A stretch of DNA of 64,000 bases from NCBI RefSeq assembly GCF_013409625.1, contig NZ_JACCBF010000001.1, positions 4,591,001 through 4,655,000 on the forward strand, given 5' to 3'. Of this stretch, positions 8,452 to 17,709 are shown in pieces. A program made the translations under genes and the position numbers. The notes beneath the pieces are model-generated. The model saw only the letters and a list, made by a program, of their open reading frames with translations. It was not told the origin of the DNA and ran no database searches. This DNA comes from Nocardioides kongjuensis. Lineage in GTDB: Bacteria > Actinomycetota > Actinomycetes > Propionibacteriales > Nocardioidaceae. Positions within the stretch are counted from its first letter, which is position 1. Each line of letters begins with the position of its first letter.

Positions 8452-8576
8452 GATCGCGCCGACCCGGCTCGAAATGGCCCGAGAAAAGCACTGACCCGGC
8501 AGAAAGTGACCTCACGGAGGAGCCACTTTCTGCCGGGTCGGCGGTGTTCTGAGGCTAGTTTCTGCCGGGTCGGCGG
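8424..8576. repeat. Palindromic repeat cluster (GACCCGGCAGAA type)
   Basis: The core is a perfect 16-bp inverted repeat, GACCCGGCAGAAAGTG (8493-8508) and its complement (8524-8539), with a 15-nt loop. One more right arm, TTTCTGCCGGGTCGGCGG, follows at 8559-8576. An 18-bp direct repeat (GCGCCGACCCGGCTCGAA) lies at 8424-8441, inside the MFS gene end, and at 8456-8473. The palindrome could end transcription from both flanking convergent genes. The same arm sequence recurs at 60868-60914. Confidence 0.8.
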
Positions 8577-8601
8577 GAGATCAGAGCCAGCTCGGGCCGG
8601 G

Positions 8602-10380
8602 TCAGTCCTTGATCTCGCAGACGACCTCGCCGTTGCCGATCGTCGCGCCGACCTCGGCCGAGAGGCCGGTGATGGTGCCGGCCTTGTGGGCCTTGAGCGG
8701 CTGCTCCATCTTCATCGCCTCGAGGACGACGACGACGTCACCCTCCTCGACGCTCTGGCCCTCCTCGACGGCGACCTTGACGATGGTGCCCTGCATCGGC
8801 GAGGTGACCGAGTCGCCCGACGCCGCGGCGCCGGCCTTCTTGCCGCCGGCGCGCTTCGGCTTCTTCGCGCCACCGGCGGCCGCACCGCCACCGAGGCCAC
8901 CGAGGCCGGCCGGGAGGACGACCTCGATCCGCTTGCCGCCGACCTCGACGACCACCTTCTGCTTCTCGCCGGCTTCCTCGGCCTCGCCCGCGGCGCCGCC
9001 GTACGGCGTGATCTGGTTGTCGAAGTCGGTCTCGATCCAGGTGGTGTAGACGTCGAAGGAGCCCTCGCCCGACGGGTTGGAGGCGCCGACCCAGGCCGGG
9101 TCGTTGACGATGACCTCGTGGAAGGTGATCGCGGTCGGCATGCCGTCGACCTCGAACTCCGAGAGCGCCCGGCGCGAGCGCTCGATCGCCTGGGTGCGGC
9201 TCGAGCCGGTGATGATCAGCTTGGCGATCAGCGAGTCGAAGGCGCCGGGGACGGTCTCGCCGACCTCGTAGCCGCCGTCGACGCGGACCCCGGGGCCCTG
9301 CGGCGGGTTCCAGGCGGTCAGCGTGCCGGGGGCCGGCATGAAGTTGTTGCCGCCGTCCTCGGCGTTGATCCGGTACTCGATCGAGTGGCCGCGGATCTCC
9401 GGGTCGCCGTAGCCGAGCTCCTCGCCCGCGGCGATGCGGAACATCTCGCGGACCAGGTCGATCCCGGTGACCTCCTCGGACACGCAGTGCTCCACCTGGA
9501 GGCGGGTGTTGACCTCGAGGAAGGAGATGGTGCCGTCGGCGGCGACGAGGAACTCGCAGGTGCCGGCGCCGACGTAGTTGGCCTCGCGCAGGATCGCCTT
9601 CGACGACTCGTACAGGCGAGCGTTCTGCTCGTCGGTGAGGAACGGCGCGGGCGCCTCCTCGACCAGCTTCTGGTGGCGGCGCTGCAGCGAGCAGTCGCGC
9701 GTCGAGACGACCACGACGTTGCCGTGCGAGTCGGCCAGGCACTGGGTCTCGACGTGGCGCGGCTTGTCGAGGAACTTCTCGACCAGGCACTCGCCGCGAC
9801 CGAAGGCGCCGATCGCCTCACGGGTGGCGGACTCGAACAGCTCCGGGATCTCCTCGAGGGTGCGGGCGACCTTGAGGCCGCGACCGCCACCACCGAAGAC
9901 CGCCTTGATGGCGACCGGGAGGCCGTGCTCCTTGGCGAAGGCGACGATCTCGTCGGCGTCCTTGACCGGGTCCTTGAGGCCCGGGGCCAGCGGGGCGCCG
10001 GCGGCGAGGGCGATCTGCTTCGCCTTCGCCTTGTCGCCCAGGCCGTCGATCGCCTCGGGGGAGGGGCCGATCCAGATCAGGCCCGCGTCGAGCACGGCCT
10101 GCGCGAACGCGGCGTTCTCGGCGAGGAAGCCGTAGCCCGGGTGGACCGAGTCGGCGCCCGACTGCTTGGCGACATCGATGATCTTGGCGATGTCGAGGTA
10201 CGTCTCCGCGGGGGTCGCGCCGCCCAGGGAGTACGCCTCGTCGGCCAGGCGCACGAACAGCGCGTTGGCGTCCGGCTCGGCGTACACCGCGACCGAACCG
10301 ATACCCGCGTCCTTGGCGGCACGGATGACCCGAACCGCGATCTCGCCGCGGTTGGCGATCAGGACCTTCTTCAACGACAT
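8602..10380 (-). CDS. accA3: Acyl-CoA carboxylase alpha subunit (biotin carboxylase plus BCCP)
   Basis: A 592-residue protein, starting at [15 protein letters not shown]. It has an ATP-grasp biotin carboxylase domain (residues 1-450) with the glycine-rich ATP loop [14 protein letters not shown], a linker with a Gly/Ala-rich stretch, and a biotinyl carrier domain at the C-terminus with the biotinylation motif EAMKMEQ (Lys about 557). It carboxylates biotin with bicarbonate and ATP for the beta subunit. Length and layout match the AccA3/AccA1 type of actinobacteria. It is third in the operon after the beta and epsilon genes (17 bp gap). The gene name is by family resemblance. Confidence 0.95.
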   Translation of the reverse strand: MSLKKVLIANRGEIAVRVIRAAKDAGIGSVAVYAEPDANALFVRLADEAYSLGGATPAETYLDIAKIIDVAKQSGADSVHPGYGFLAENAAFAQAVLDAGLIWIGPSPEAIDGLGDKAKAKQIALAAGAPLAPGLKDPVKDADEIVAFAKEHGLPVAIKAVFGGGGRGLKVARTLEEIPELFESATREAIGAFGRGECLVEKFLDKPRHVETQCLADSHGNVVVVSTRDCSLQRRHQKLVEEAPAPFLTDEQNARLYESSKAILREANYVGAGTCEFLVAADGTISFLEVNTRLQVEHCVSEEVTGIDLVREMFRIAAGEELGYGDPEIRGHSIEYRINAEDGGNNFMPAPGTLTAWNPPQGPGVRVDGGYEVGETVPGAFDSLIAKLIITGSSRTQAIERSRRALSEFEVDGMPTAITFHEVIVNDPAWVGASNPSGEGSFDVYTTWIETDFDNQITPYGGAAGEAEEAGEKQKVVVEVGGKRIEVVLPAGLGGLGGGAAAGGAKKPKRAGGKKAGAAASGDSVTSPMQGTIVKVAVEEGQSVEEGDVVVVLEAMKMEQPLKAHKAGTITGLSAEVGATIGNGEVVCEIKD

Positions 10381-10396
10381 GGTGTGGCCTTCCAGT

Positions 10397-10657
10397 TCAG
10401 CGGGGCAGGGCGCTGGCGCGCCAGGCGCCGCGTCCGGGGTTCGGGTGGGAGCTGGCGGTACGACGCAGGCGGCGGGCCGGGTTGGTCCACTCCGAGCGTG
10501 GTGCCTCGGGCGCCGGGGCGCCACCGCCGAGGGCGGAGAGCACCGCGACGATCGCGGCGACCTCCTCCGGCGTGGTGCCCGGGGTGATGACGCGCAGCAG
10601 GGGAGCAGCGGACGACGCGTCCGCCTGCTCGGGCTCGGTCACGGCCTCGGCGCTCAC
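10397..10657 (-). CDS. Acyl-CoA carboxylase epsilon subunit
   Basis: An 86-residue protein with the AccE layout: a variable acidic/Ala-rich N-terminus, then [21 protein letters not shown] and a C-terminal [12 protein letters not shown] segment with the family tryptophan. In Streptomyces and mycobacteria this small subunit binds the beta subunit and stimulates the holo-complex. Its start overlaps the beta subunit stop by 4 bp, so translation is coupled. Position between beta and alpha genes supports the call. Confidence 0.85.
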   Translation of the reverse strand: MSAEAVTEPEQADASSAAPLLRVITPGTTPEEVAAIVAVLSALGGGAPAPEAPRSEWTNPARRLRRTASSHPNPGRGAWRASALPR

Positions 10658-12240
10658 AGCGGGATGTTCCCGTGCTTCTTCGGCGGCAGCACCTCGCGCT
10701 TGTTGCGCAGCAGGCGCAGCGCCTTGACCACCTCGGCGCGGGTCTCCGACGGCTTGATGACGCCGTCGACGTAGCCGCGCTCGGCCGCGATGTAGGGGTT
10801 GGCGAGCGTGGTCTCGTACTCGTCGATCAGCTCGGCGCGCCTGGCCTCGACGTCACCGCCGGCGGCCTCGAGCTCGGCGAGCGTACGGCGGTGCACGATG
10901 TTGGCCGCGCCCTGCGCGCCCATCACCGCGATCTGGCCGGTCGGCCAGGACAGGTTGATGTCGGCGCCGAGGTGCTTGGAGCCCATGACGTCGTACGCGC
11001 CGCCGTAGGCCTTGCGGGTGATGATCGTGACCAGCGGGACGGTCGCCTCGGCGTAGGCGTAGATCAGCTTGGCGCCGCGACGGATGATGCCGAGGTGCTC
11101 CTGGTCGACGCCCGGGAGGAAGCCCGGGACGTCGACGAAGGTCAGCACCGGGATGCTGAAGGCGTCGCAGAACCGGACGAACCGCGCGGCCTTCTCGGAG
11201 GCGTCGATGTCGAGCGTGCCGGCGAACTGCATCGGCTGGTTGGCGACGACGCCGACCGAGCGGCCCTCGACCCGGCCGTAGCCGACGATGATGTTGGGCG
11301 CGAACAGCGGCTGCACCTCGAGGAAGTCGCCGTCGTCGACGATCGTCGTGATGACGTCGTGCATGTCGTACGGCTGGTTCGGCGAGTCCGGGATCAGGGT
11401 GTCGAGCGCGAGGTCCTCGGCGGTCGGCTCGAGGTCGGCCGCGTCGTCGTACGTCGGCGCCTCGTCGAGGTTGTTCTGCGGCAGGAAGGCGAGCAGCGCC
11501 TTGACGTACTCGAAGGCGTCCTCCTCGTCGGAGGCCATGTAGTGGGCGTTGCCCGACTTGGTGTTGTGGGCCCGGGCGCCGCCGAGCTCCTCCATCGAGA
11601 CGTCCTCGCCGGTGACGGTCTTGATGACGTCGGGGCCGGTGATGAACATCGCCGAGGTCTGGTCGACCATGATCGTGAAGTCGGTGACCGCGGGGGAGTA
11701 GACGTGGCCGCCCGCGCAGTTGCCCATGATCATCGAGATCTGCGGGATCACGCCGGAGGCGTGCACGTTGCGCTTGAAGATCTCGCCGTACAGGCCGAGC
11801 GAGACGACGCCCTCCTGGATGCGGGCGCCGGCGCCCTCGTTGATGCCGATGATGGGGCAGCCGGACTTGATCGCCAGGTCCATGACCTTGGTGATCTTCT
11901 CGCCGTAGACCTCGCCGAGCGAGCCGCCGAAGACGGTGAAGTCCTGGGAGAACACGCACACCTGGCGGCCGTCGACCGTGCCGTAGCCGGTGATCACGCC
12001 GTCGCCGTACGGACGGGTCTTCTCGAGCCCGAAGGCCGTGGAGCGGTGGCGGGCGAACTCGTCGAGCTCGACGAAGGAGCCCTCGTCGAAGAGCAGCTCG
12101 ATGCGCTCGCGGGCGGTCTTTCGTCCCTTGGCGTGCTGCTTCTCCTGCGCCTTGGCTGCGGGAGCGTGCACGGCCTCGTCGGTGCGGCGGTCGAGGTCCG
12201 CCAGCTTGCCCGCCGTCGTGTGCAGGTCGATCTCGGTCAT
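10654..12240 (-). CDS. Acyl-CoA carboxylase beta subunit (propionyl/acetyl-CoA carboxyltransferase)
   Basis: A 528-residue carboxyltransferase of the AccD5/PccB type. Start chosen at [13 protein letters not shown]. The N-terminal half carries the acyl-CoA site ([15 protein letters not shown] loop, here [12 protein letters not shown]) and the C-terminal half the carboxybiotin site ([35 protein letters not shown]). It transfers CO2 from biotin to acetyl- or propionyl-CoA, feeding fatty-acid synthesis or propionate use. First gene of the operon; the divergent TetR regulator and its palindrome lie 8-26 bp upstream of the start. Confidence 0.94.
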   Translation of the reverse strand: MTEIDLHTTAGKLADLDRRTDEAVHAPAAKAQEKQHAKGRKTARERIELLFDEGSFVELDEFARHRSTAFGLEKTRPYGDGVITGYGTVDGRQVCVFSQDFTVFGGSLGEVYGEKITKVMDLAIKSGCPIIGINEGAGARIQEGVVSLGLYGEIFKRNVHASGVIPQISMIMGNCAGGHVYSPAVTDFTIMVDQTSAMFITGPDVIKTVTGEDVSMEELGGARAHNTKSGNAHYMASDEEDAFEYVKALLAFLPQNNLDEAPTYDDAADLEPTAEDLALDTLIPDSPNQPYDMHDVITTIVDDGDFLEVQPLFAPNIIVGYGRVEGRSVGVVANQPMQFAGTLDIDASEKAARFVRFCDAFSIPVLTFVDVPGFLPGVDQEHLGIIRRGAKLIYAYAEATVPLVTIITRKAYGGAYDVMGSKHLGADINLSWPTGQIAVMGAQGAANIVHRRTLAELEAAGGDVEARRAELIDEYETTLANPYIAAERGYVDGVIKPSETRAEVVKALRLLRNKREVLPPKKHGNIPL

Positions 12241-12247
12241 GAAACTG

Positions 12248-12266
12248 AGTATCATCCATTGATACT
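12248..12266. promoter_or_regulatory. Palindromic operator between carboxylase operon and tetR-type gene
   Basis: AGTATCA-TCCAT-TGATACT is a perfect 7-bp inverted repeat with a 5-bp centre. It sits in the 49-bp gap between the two divergent start codons, and it is AT-rich against the background. The TetR protein is the expected ligand, repressing both genes. Confidence 0.7.
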
Positions 12267-12289
12267 GGAGTTCACAAGGGGGGTGGGGT

Positions 12290-12982
12290 GTGACGCAATC
12301 GCACGACGACGACCGACGGCCCCCGGTCGCCAAGGGTCCTGCCGCCGCGATCTCCGAGGCGGCCTTCCGGCTCTTCGCCGAGCACGGGTACGACGCCACC
12401 AGCGTCGACGACATCGCTGCTGCCGCGGGCGTGAGCCGCAGCTCCTTCTTCCGGCTGTTCGGGTCGAAGGAGATGGTGATCTTCCCCGACCACGACGCGA
12501 TCCTCGCCGCGGTCGAGGAGCGGCTGGCCGCCTCGACCCAGAAGAGCGCCATCCTCGCGGTCTCCGACGCGGTGCGCGTCGTCCTGTTCCACTACATCGC
12601 CGAGGGTCCGCTGGCCCGGCGTCGCTACCAGCTCACCTCCACGGTCCCGGCCCTGCGCGAGCGCGAGCTGATCAGTGGGGCCCGCTACCAGCAGGTCTTC
12701 CGGCAGTACATCAGCGCCTGGGGCGACGGCTCCGAGGAGTCCGAGCGCCGCGGCGAGCTGATGGCTGCCGCCGTCGTCGCCGCCCACAACCGGGTCCTGC
12801 GCCGCTGGCTGCGCGAGGAGTGCGAGGACCCGCACATGGAGATCGACGAGGCGATGGCGCAGGTCAACGCGCTCTTCGCCCCGCCGCCCACGGCGACGAC
12901 GCCGGCCGCCCCCGGCGCGATCGTCGTGGTCCGCACCGACCAGGACCTCGCCGCGGTCGCGGAGCAGCTCCGGTCGCTGTGA
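12290..12982 (+). CDS. TetR-family regulator divergent from acyl-CoA carboxylase operon
   Basis: A 230-residue protein starting at GTG. The helix-turn-helix is at residues 20-65 ([19 protein letters not shown], then [16 protein letters not shown]). The rest is a helical ligand domain. In Corynebacterium the TetR protein FasR controls fatty-acid synthase and carboxylase genes; the arrangement here suggests a comparable acyl-CoA sensor, but sequence similarity to FasR itself cannot be judged by eye. The shared operator argues for autoregulation. Confidence 0.85.
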   Translation: MTQSHDDDRRPPVAKGPAAAISEAAFRLFAEHGYDATSVDDIAAAAGVSRSSFFRLFGSKEMVIFPDHDAILAAVEERLAASTQKSAILAVSDAVRVVLFHYIAEGPLARRRYQLTSTVPALRERELISGARYQQVFRQYISAWGDGSEESERRGELMAAAVVAAHNRVLRRWLREECEDPHMEIDEAMAQVNALFAPPPTATTPAAPGAIVVVRTDQDLAAVAEQLRSL

Positions 12983-13028
12983 CCCGCCCGCCCGGCTGCG
13001 CCGACGGCACGGGGGTACCGCCGCAGCC

Positions 13029-13460
13029 ATGCCGAGCGTCGAGCGTGTCGTCGTCGTCCCCCGTCCCCTCGCGAAGGTCTGGGACTACCTGACCGACTTC
13101 ACCACCACCGAGGAGTGGGACCCGCCCACCGTCACGACGGTGCGCACCTCCGGCGACGGCGACGTCGGTACGACGTACCGCAACGTCTCGTCCTTCCTCG
13201 GCCACGAGACCGAGGTCGAGTACCGCGTCGTCGCCGTGGTGCCGCACGAGCTGTTCGAGCTCGCCGGCACCGCCCCGGGCGTCGACCTGCGCGACACGAT
13301 CCGCTTCTGCGAGCAGGACGGCTCGACCACGGTGCGCTACCGCTCCGAGCTCACGCCGCACGGCATCGGCAAGCTCGCGTCGCCGCTCGTCAAGGGCGGC
13401 CTCGAACTGCTCGCGAACCGGGTCGCCGACAGGATCGAGGAGCGCCTGCTCCTCCTCTAG
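13029..13460 (+). CDS. SRPBCC-family (START/Bet v1-like) protein
   Basis: A 143-residue polyketide-cyclase/START-type protein: RVVVVPRPLAKVWDYLTDF at the N-terminus, central strand VEYRVVAVVPHELFEL, and a long C-terminal helix (residues 112-143). The fold makes a hydrophobic cavity for a lipid or polyketide, and the role is usually unknown. It follows the TetR gene by 46 bp in the same direction and could be read from the same transcript. Confidence 0.8.
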   Translation: MPSVERVVVVPRPLAKVWDYLTDFTTTEEWDPPTVTTVRTSGDGDVGTTYRNVSSFLGHETEVEYRVVAVVPHELFELAGTAPGVDLRDTIRFCEQDGSTTVRYRSELTPHGIGKLASPLVKGGLELLANRVADRIEERLLLL

Positions 13461-13479
13461 ACCTGCATGCCCGCTCTCG

Positions 13480-13620
13480 TCACGGGTCGACCCGGCTCGC
13501 GAGCGCGGCGCCGACCGTCACGCCCAGGGCCGCACCGGCCGCGACGTCCCCGGGCCAGTGCGCGCCCTGGTGCACGCGCGCGTACGACGTGAGCAGGGTC
13601 CCCGCGGCCGGATCGGTCTC
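13480..13620 (-). pseudogene. PAP2 phosphatase remnant (C-terminal piece only)
   Basis: The minus-strand reading contains SYARVHQGAHWPGDVAAGAA, which matches the last conserved motif of PAP2-type lipid phosphatases (usually SR-x5-H-x3-D: histidine and aspartate at the active site), then a hydrophobic tail and a stop at 13480-13482. The upstream motifs (KxxxxxxRP and PSGH) are absent from the reading frame, which runs without homology towards the subtilase promoter. It looks like the 3' end of a deleted gene. The rest of the 320-bp gap (13461-13781) holds the subtilase promoter region and nothing else I recognise. Confidence 0.6.
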
Positions 13621-13781
13621 GTCGCCCACCGGTACCCGCGCGCACGCGGGCGAGCCGACGCCGCGCAAGGCTTCCTCCGTCGCGAAACTTGACCGCGGAT
13701 CCTCTCGCCAACAGGGCCCTGGGGAGGACAGGATGTGGCCTGGCGCACATCCCGCGTCCTTCCTCTCGGAAAGGTTGATCC

Positions 13782-15314
13782 ATGCCACAGCACCACCGGC
13801 GGTTCCGTGCCGCCGTCCTCACGGTCGCGACCGGCCTCACCCTGGCCGGTCTCTCCGTGGGCGGCACCGGCGCCAGTGCCGCTCCGTCGGCCGGCGGCGA
13901 GCCCGTCTCGACCCCCGTCCCGATCAGCACCCCGGACGGGGTCGTGTCGGCGTACCTGCTCAACGCGAAGCACGCCAACCCCGGCCAGACCCGGCTCCTC
14001 GAGCGTGCGGTCACCAGGGCGGGCGGCGTCGTCGTCCAGACCTGGCCGCAGATCGGCGTCGTCGTCGCCCACAGCGACAAGGCCGCCTTCCGCGCCGACG
14101 TGACGGCGTACGCCGGCAACGCGCTCGAGTCCGTCGGCGCGACCCGCACCGTGCCGGTCACCGAGGGCACCCCGGCCGGCGTCCAGGCGCCCTGGGGCCC
14201 GGGCAGGGGCCAGGTCCGCAAGGCCCAGTCCTCGCCGCAGCGAGACGACACCGAGAACACCGTCACGGCCGCGGACCCCCGCGAGACCGAGCAGTGGGAC
14301 ATGCAGGTGATCAAGGCCGACCAGGCGCACGCGATCACCGACGGCTCCCGTGACGTCGTCGTCGGCGTGCTCGACTCGGGCATCGACCCCGACCACCCGG
14401 ACCTCGTCGCCAACATCGACGTCGCCGACTCGGTCAACTGCAGCAACGCCGGGCGTCCCGACACCTCGCCGACCGGCTGGTACCCGACCACCAGTGACCA
14501 CGGCACCCACGTCGCCGGCACCATCGGCGCCGCGCGCAACGGCGTCGGCATCGTCGGGGTGGCGCCCAACGTGCGGATGGCCTCGGTCAAGGTCGTCAAC
14601 GACGACGGCTTCATCTACCCGGAGTACGCCGTGTGCGGCTTCGTCTGGGCCGGCATGCACGGCATGGACGTGACCAACAACAGCTACTACGTCGACCCGT
14701 TCGAGTTCTACTGCGAGGACCAGCCCGACCAGTACGCCGCCAAGGAGGCCGTACGTCGTGCCGTCGCCTGGTCCACCGACCAGGGCGTCGTCCACGCCGC
14801 GGCCGCCGGCAACTCGGGCCACGACCTGGCCGACAAGTCGTCCTTCCTCGACGAGGGCAGCCCTGACGACGGCACCCCCGTGACCCGCACGCTCAACAGC
14901 GGCTGCCAGGACATCCCGACCGAGCTCCCCGGTGTCGTGACCGTCTCCGCGAGCCACCGTGACGACGTGCTGTCCTACTTCTCCAACCGCGGCCTCGGCG
15001 TCATCGACGTCGCCGCCCCGGGCCGTCGGATCCTGTCGACCATCGTGGCCGGCAACGGCTACGGCCTGAAGTCCGGTACGTCGATGGCCTCCCCGCACGT
15101 CGCCGGCGTCCTCGCCCTCATGAAGTCGGCCCACCCCGACCTCACGCCGGCGCAGATGGTCGCCAAGCTGCGGGCCGACGCCGACGACCACCCCTGCACG
15201 GTCCAGGAGACGCCGCCGGCCGGCGTCGACCTCGGTGCCCCGTGCGTCGGGACCGACGCCGACAACAGCTACTACGGCGAGGGCATGGTCGACGCCCTCG
15301 ACGCGGTCCGCTGA
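13782..15314 (+). CDS. Secreted S8-family serine protease (subtilase)
   Basis: A 510-residue preproenzyme. Signal peptide residues 1-33 (ending GASAA), a propeptide of about 130 residues, then the catalytic domain with an intact triad: Asp198 in VLDSGID, His240 in DHGTHVAGT, Ser434 in SGTSMASPHVAG, and oxyanion Asn344 in AAGNSG. Several cysteines (VNC, CGF, YCED, GCQD, HPC, PCVG) suggest disulfides. An extracellular protease of broad or unknown specificity. It is not linked to the type VII locus, which has its own mycosin. Confidence 0.93.
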   Translation: MPQHHRRFRAAVLTVATGLTLAGLSVGGTGASAAPSAGGEPVSTPVPISTPDGVVSAYLLNAKHANPGQTRLLERAVTRAGGVVVQTWPQIGVVVAHSDKAAFRADVTAYAGNALESVGATRTVPVTEGTPAGVQAPWGPGRGQVRKAQSSPQRDDTENTVTAADPRETEQWDMQVIKADQAHAITDGSRDVVVGVLDSGIDPDHPDLVANIDVADSVNCSNAGRPDTSPTGWYPTTSDHGTHVAGTIGAARNGVGIVGVAPNVRMASVKVVNDDGFIYPEYAVCGFVWAGMHGMDVTNNSYYVDPFEFYCEDQPDQYAAKEAVRRAVAWSTDQGVVHAAAAGNSGHDLADKSSFLDEGSPDDGTPVTRTLNSGCQDIPTELPGVVTVSASHRDDVLSYFSNRGLGVIDVAAPGRRILSTIVAGNGYGLKSGTSMASPHVAGVLALMKSAHPDLTPAQMVAKLRADADDHPCTVQETPPAGVDLGAPCVGTDADNSYYGEGMVDALDAVR

Positions 15315-15339
15315 CCCACGGGCTCCGCTGGGGCTGGGC

Positions 15340-16203
15340 TCAGTCCCAGCTCCAGCGGATGCCCAGCGTCCCGGGACCGAACGACGCGACCGTGCGGCTC
15401 ACGCTGGTCCCGAAGGTCTCCAGCTCGACGACCTCCTCGCGGCCGTCGACGATCGTGTAGTACTCGCAGCGGGTCGGCATCTGGTCCGGGTCGAACCGGA
15501 TCCACAGGCTGATCGAGCGCATCTTGCGCACGGCCCAGTAGAAGTAGCTGTTGTCGTCGGGGTCGGGCGTCCGGTAGACGACCTCCTGCTCGAGCAGCGC
15601 GGTCTCGCCGGGGCCGAGCGGCCGGTCCAGGACCATCTCGCCGACGACGATGCCGCGCTCCTCGTCGTGGATGACCTCGCCGAGCTCGAAGCCGCCGAGC
15701 GAGGTCACGCCGGGCGTCAGCGCACCGGGGCGCACCCGCAGGATGAAGGCCCGCCGGTCGGCGTTCACGCGGACCGACTCGACGACGACGATGTAGGTCA
15801 TCCGCACCGGTGAGCGATCCGGGCCGATGACGTACTTCAGCGTCACCTCCTGGTCGACCAGCCGGTCGGAGGGGGAGAGGAAGCCGAGCTCGCCGAGGAG
15901 CACCTGGATCCGGTCGGCGTCGTCGCTCAGGTCGGAGAGCAGGTCGGGCGCGACGCGTCGCCGGCGGCCCTCGATCAGTGCCTCGAGGGCGCCCGGCTCG
16001 AGGCCGAGGACCTCCTCGACCTGGGTGAGCGCGTGCAGCGATCGCTCCTGCTCGGGCTCGCGCTGGCCCGAGCGCCAGTAGCTCAGGGTCGCCAGGCTGA
16101 CACCGGCACCGCGCGCGCTGAGCACACGGTGCAGTGCGCTCAAGCTCATCGCCCGGTCCGAGAGCGCCTGGTCGAAGGCCAATGAGAACGGGCCCCTCCG
16201 CAT
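15340..16203 (-). CDS. XRE-like DNA-binding protein with unassigned C-terminal domain
   Basis: A 287-residue protein. Residues 20-60 form an XRE-like helix-turn-helix (LHRVLSARGAGVSLATLSYWRSG). From about 115 to 287 is a beta-rich domain that I do not recognise, with segments MTYIVVVESVRVNADRRAF, YFYWAVRKMRSISLWIRF and a C-terminal GIRWSWD. It is divergent from a small (p)ppGpp synthetase, 71 bp between starts. Whether it regulates that gene is not shown. No membrane segment or signal peptide. Confidence 0.7.
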   Translation of the reverse strand: MRRGPFSLAFDQALSDRAMSLSALHRVLSARGAGVSLATLSYWRSGQREPEQERSLHALTQVEEVLGLEPGALEALIEGRRRRVAPDLLSDLSDDADRIQVLLGELGFLSPSDRLVDQEVTLKYVIGPDRSPVRMTYIVVVESVRVNADRRAFILRVRPGALTPGVTSLGGFELGEVIHDEERGIVVGEMVLDRPLGPGETALLEQEVVYRTPDPDDNSYFYWAVRKMRSISLWIRFDPDQMPTRCEYYTIVDGREEVVELETFGTSVSRTVASFGPGTLGIRWSWD

Positions 16204-16274
16204 GGGTGGACCCTAGCCAATCCCTCCCGTCGGGAGGCCCACGACACTTCCCGGGCATGCGGCACACTCGACGC

Positions 16275-16904
16275 GTGAGCGCCATCGTCCCCGAGGAGCA
16301 GTCGGCATTCCTGCGTGAGCTGCGGCTGTTCCACCTGAACTACAAGTTCGGCCTCGACGAGATCCTGACCAAGATCAACATCCTGCGCGAGGAGATGACC
16401 TTCCGCGACGGGGCCAACCCGATCGAGCACGTCAACTCACGCATCAAGACGATCGACAGCCTGCGTGCGAAGGCCGCCCGCATCGGCTGCCCCTTCGAGC
16501 TCGAGGCCATCGGCGAGCAGATCCGCGACATCGCCGGCGTACGCATCGTGTGCAGCTTCATCGCCGACGTCTACCGGGTGCTCGAGATGCTGACGTCGCA
16601 GCCGGACGTCACCGTCTGCGAGGTCAAGGACTACATCGCCCGGCCCAAGGCCAACGGCTACCGCAGCCTGCACGCCATCGTCGAGATCCCGGTGTTCCTG
16701 TCCGACACGACCCGTGCCGTGCCGATCGAGGTCCAGATCCGCACGGTGGCGATGGACTTCTGGGCGAGTGTCGAGCACAAGATCTACTACAAGTACGCCA
16801 AGGACGTGCCGGTCGAGCTCGTCGAGGAGCTGTCGGCGGCCGCCGGGGTCGCCCACGAGCTCGACGGACGGATGGCGGAGCTGCACCGCATCGTGCACGG
16901 GTGA
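16275..16904 (+). CDS. Small alarmone synthetase (RelA/SpoT-domain GTP pyrophosphokinase)
   Basis: A 209-residue single-domain enzyme. It has the RelA/SpoT synthetase motifs GVRIVCSF, RPKANGYRSLH and EVQIRT with DFWASVEHKIYYK, and no HD hydrolase, TGS or ACT domain. It should make (p)ppGpp from ATP and GTP/GDP, like RelQ-type enzymes that act beside the long RelA/SpoT protein. The start is taken at GTG 16275 (VSAIVPEEQ); an in-frame ATG at 16257 adds six residues, and neither has a strong ribosome site. It is divergent from the XRE-like protein. Confidence 0.88.
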   Translation: MSAIVPEEQSAFLRELRLFHLNYKFGLDEILTKINILREEMTFRDGANPIEHVNSRIKTIDSLRAKAARIGCPFELEAIGEQIRDIAGVRIVCSFIADVYRVLEMLTSQPDVTVCEVKDYIARPKANGYRSLHAIVEIPVFLSDTTRAVPIEVQIRTVAMDFWASVEHKIYYKYAKDVPVELVEELSAAAGVAHELDGRMAELHRIVHG

Positions 16905-16911
16905 CGAAAAC

Positions 16912-16925
16912 TAGAACAGGTTCTA
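16912..16925. promoter_or_regulatory. KstR-like operator upstream of SDR pair
   Basis: TAGAACAGGTTCTA fits the published KstR box TnnAACnnGTTnnA at every fixed position. It lies 47-60 bp upstream of the first SDR start. KstR is the TetR repressor of cholesterol catabolism in mycobacteria and rhodococci. A near-identical half is found before the KstD-like gene at 35194. Confidence 0.6.
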
Positions 16926-16971
16926 TTGTGGTCCCGCTGCACCTGCGCAGCGACCCGACCAGGAGGAACCC

Positions 16972-17709
16972 ATGACCGACCAGCTCGCCCCTCGCGCCCA
17001 GCGCTTCACCGGCCGCCGGGTCGTCGTCACGGGTGCCGCCGGCGGCCTCGGCCGGGTCGTCGCCGAGCTGTTCCGGGCCGAGGGCGCGACCGTCGTGGCC
17101 ACCGACGTGGTCGCCGCCGACGGCGTGGTGGCCTGCGACCTGTCCGACGACGCCGCGCGCGACGCGTTCGTGGCCGACGCCCTCGCCGAGCTCGGTGGCC
17201 TCGACGTGCTGTGCAACGTCGCCGGGATCCAGAAGTTCGCCGAGGTCGGCACGATCACCGCCGACCTGCTGCGCAAGCACTTCGACGTCAACGCGCTCGC
17301 GCCGATCATGCTCGCCCAGGCCTGCGCCGACGCACTGGTCGAGAGCAAGGGCAACGTCGTCTCGGTGGCGTCGATCTCGGCGGTGATGGGCCAGCCCTAC
17401 AACGCGCCCTACTGCTCCTCGAAGGCCGCGCTGCTGCTCGGCATGCGTGCGCTCGCCGTCGAGCTCGGCACCAAGGGGGTGCGGGTCAACTGCGTGTCCC
17501 CGGGCGGCATCGCGACCCCGATGGTCGAGGCGGCCGCCGCCGGGCTGCCCGCCGACGCCAACTGGGACCTGGTCGCCCGCAGCACCTCGGTCATCCCCGG
17601 CTTCATGCCGCCGGCCGACGTCGCCGAGGCGCTGCTCTACCTGGCCTCGGACGCCGCCGCATCGGTCACCGGTGCCAACCTCGTCGTCGACCGCGGCGTC
17701 GTCTGGTGA
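16972..17709 (+). CDS. SDR family oxidoreductase
   Basis: A 245-residue classical short-chain dehydrogenase. Cofactor motif TGAAGGLG (residues about 20-27), acidic Asp after the second strand (ATDVV), CNVAG, and the catalytic Ser...Tyr-x3-Lys as SVASISAV and YCSSK (Tyr at NAPYCSSKAA). NAD(H) preference is suggested by the Asp. It begins a two-gene operon behind a KstR-like box, so a 3- or 17-hydroxysteroid or acyl-CoA substrate is plausible, but the sequence does not fix it. Ribosome site AGGAGG 6 bp before the ATG. Confidence 0.9.
   Translation: MTDQLAPRAQRFTGRRVVVTGAAGGLGRVVAELFRAEGATVVATDVVAADGVVACDLSDDAARDAFVADALAELGGLDVLCNVAGIQKFAEVGTITADLLRKHFDVNALAPIMLAQACADALVESKGNVVSVASISAVMGQPYNAPYCSSKAALLLGMRALAVELGTKGVRVNCVSPGGIATPMVEAAAAGLPADANWDLVARSTSVIPGFMPPADVAEALLYLASDAAASVTGANLVVDRGVVW

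Noticed and set aside
13782..15314. Subtilase as the missing active mycosin of the type VII locus
   Set aside because: It lies 26 kb from eccC, has a long propeptide and no C-terminal membrane anchor, and has no ESX genes nearby. It is an ordinary secreted protease.
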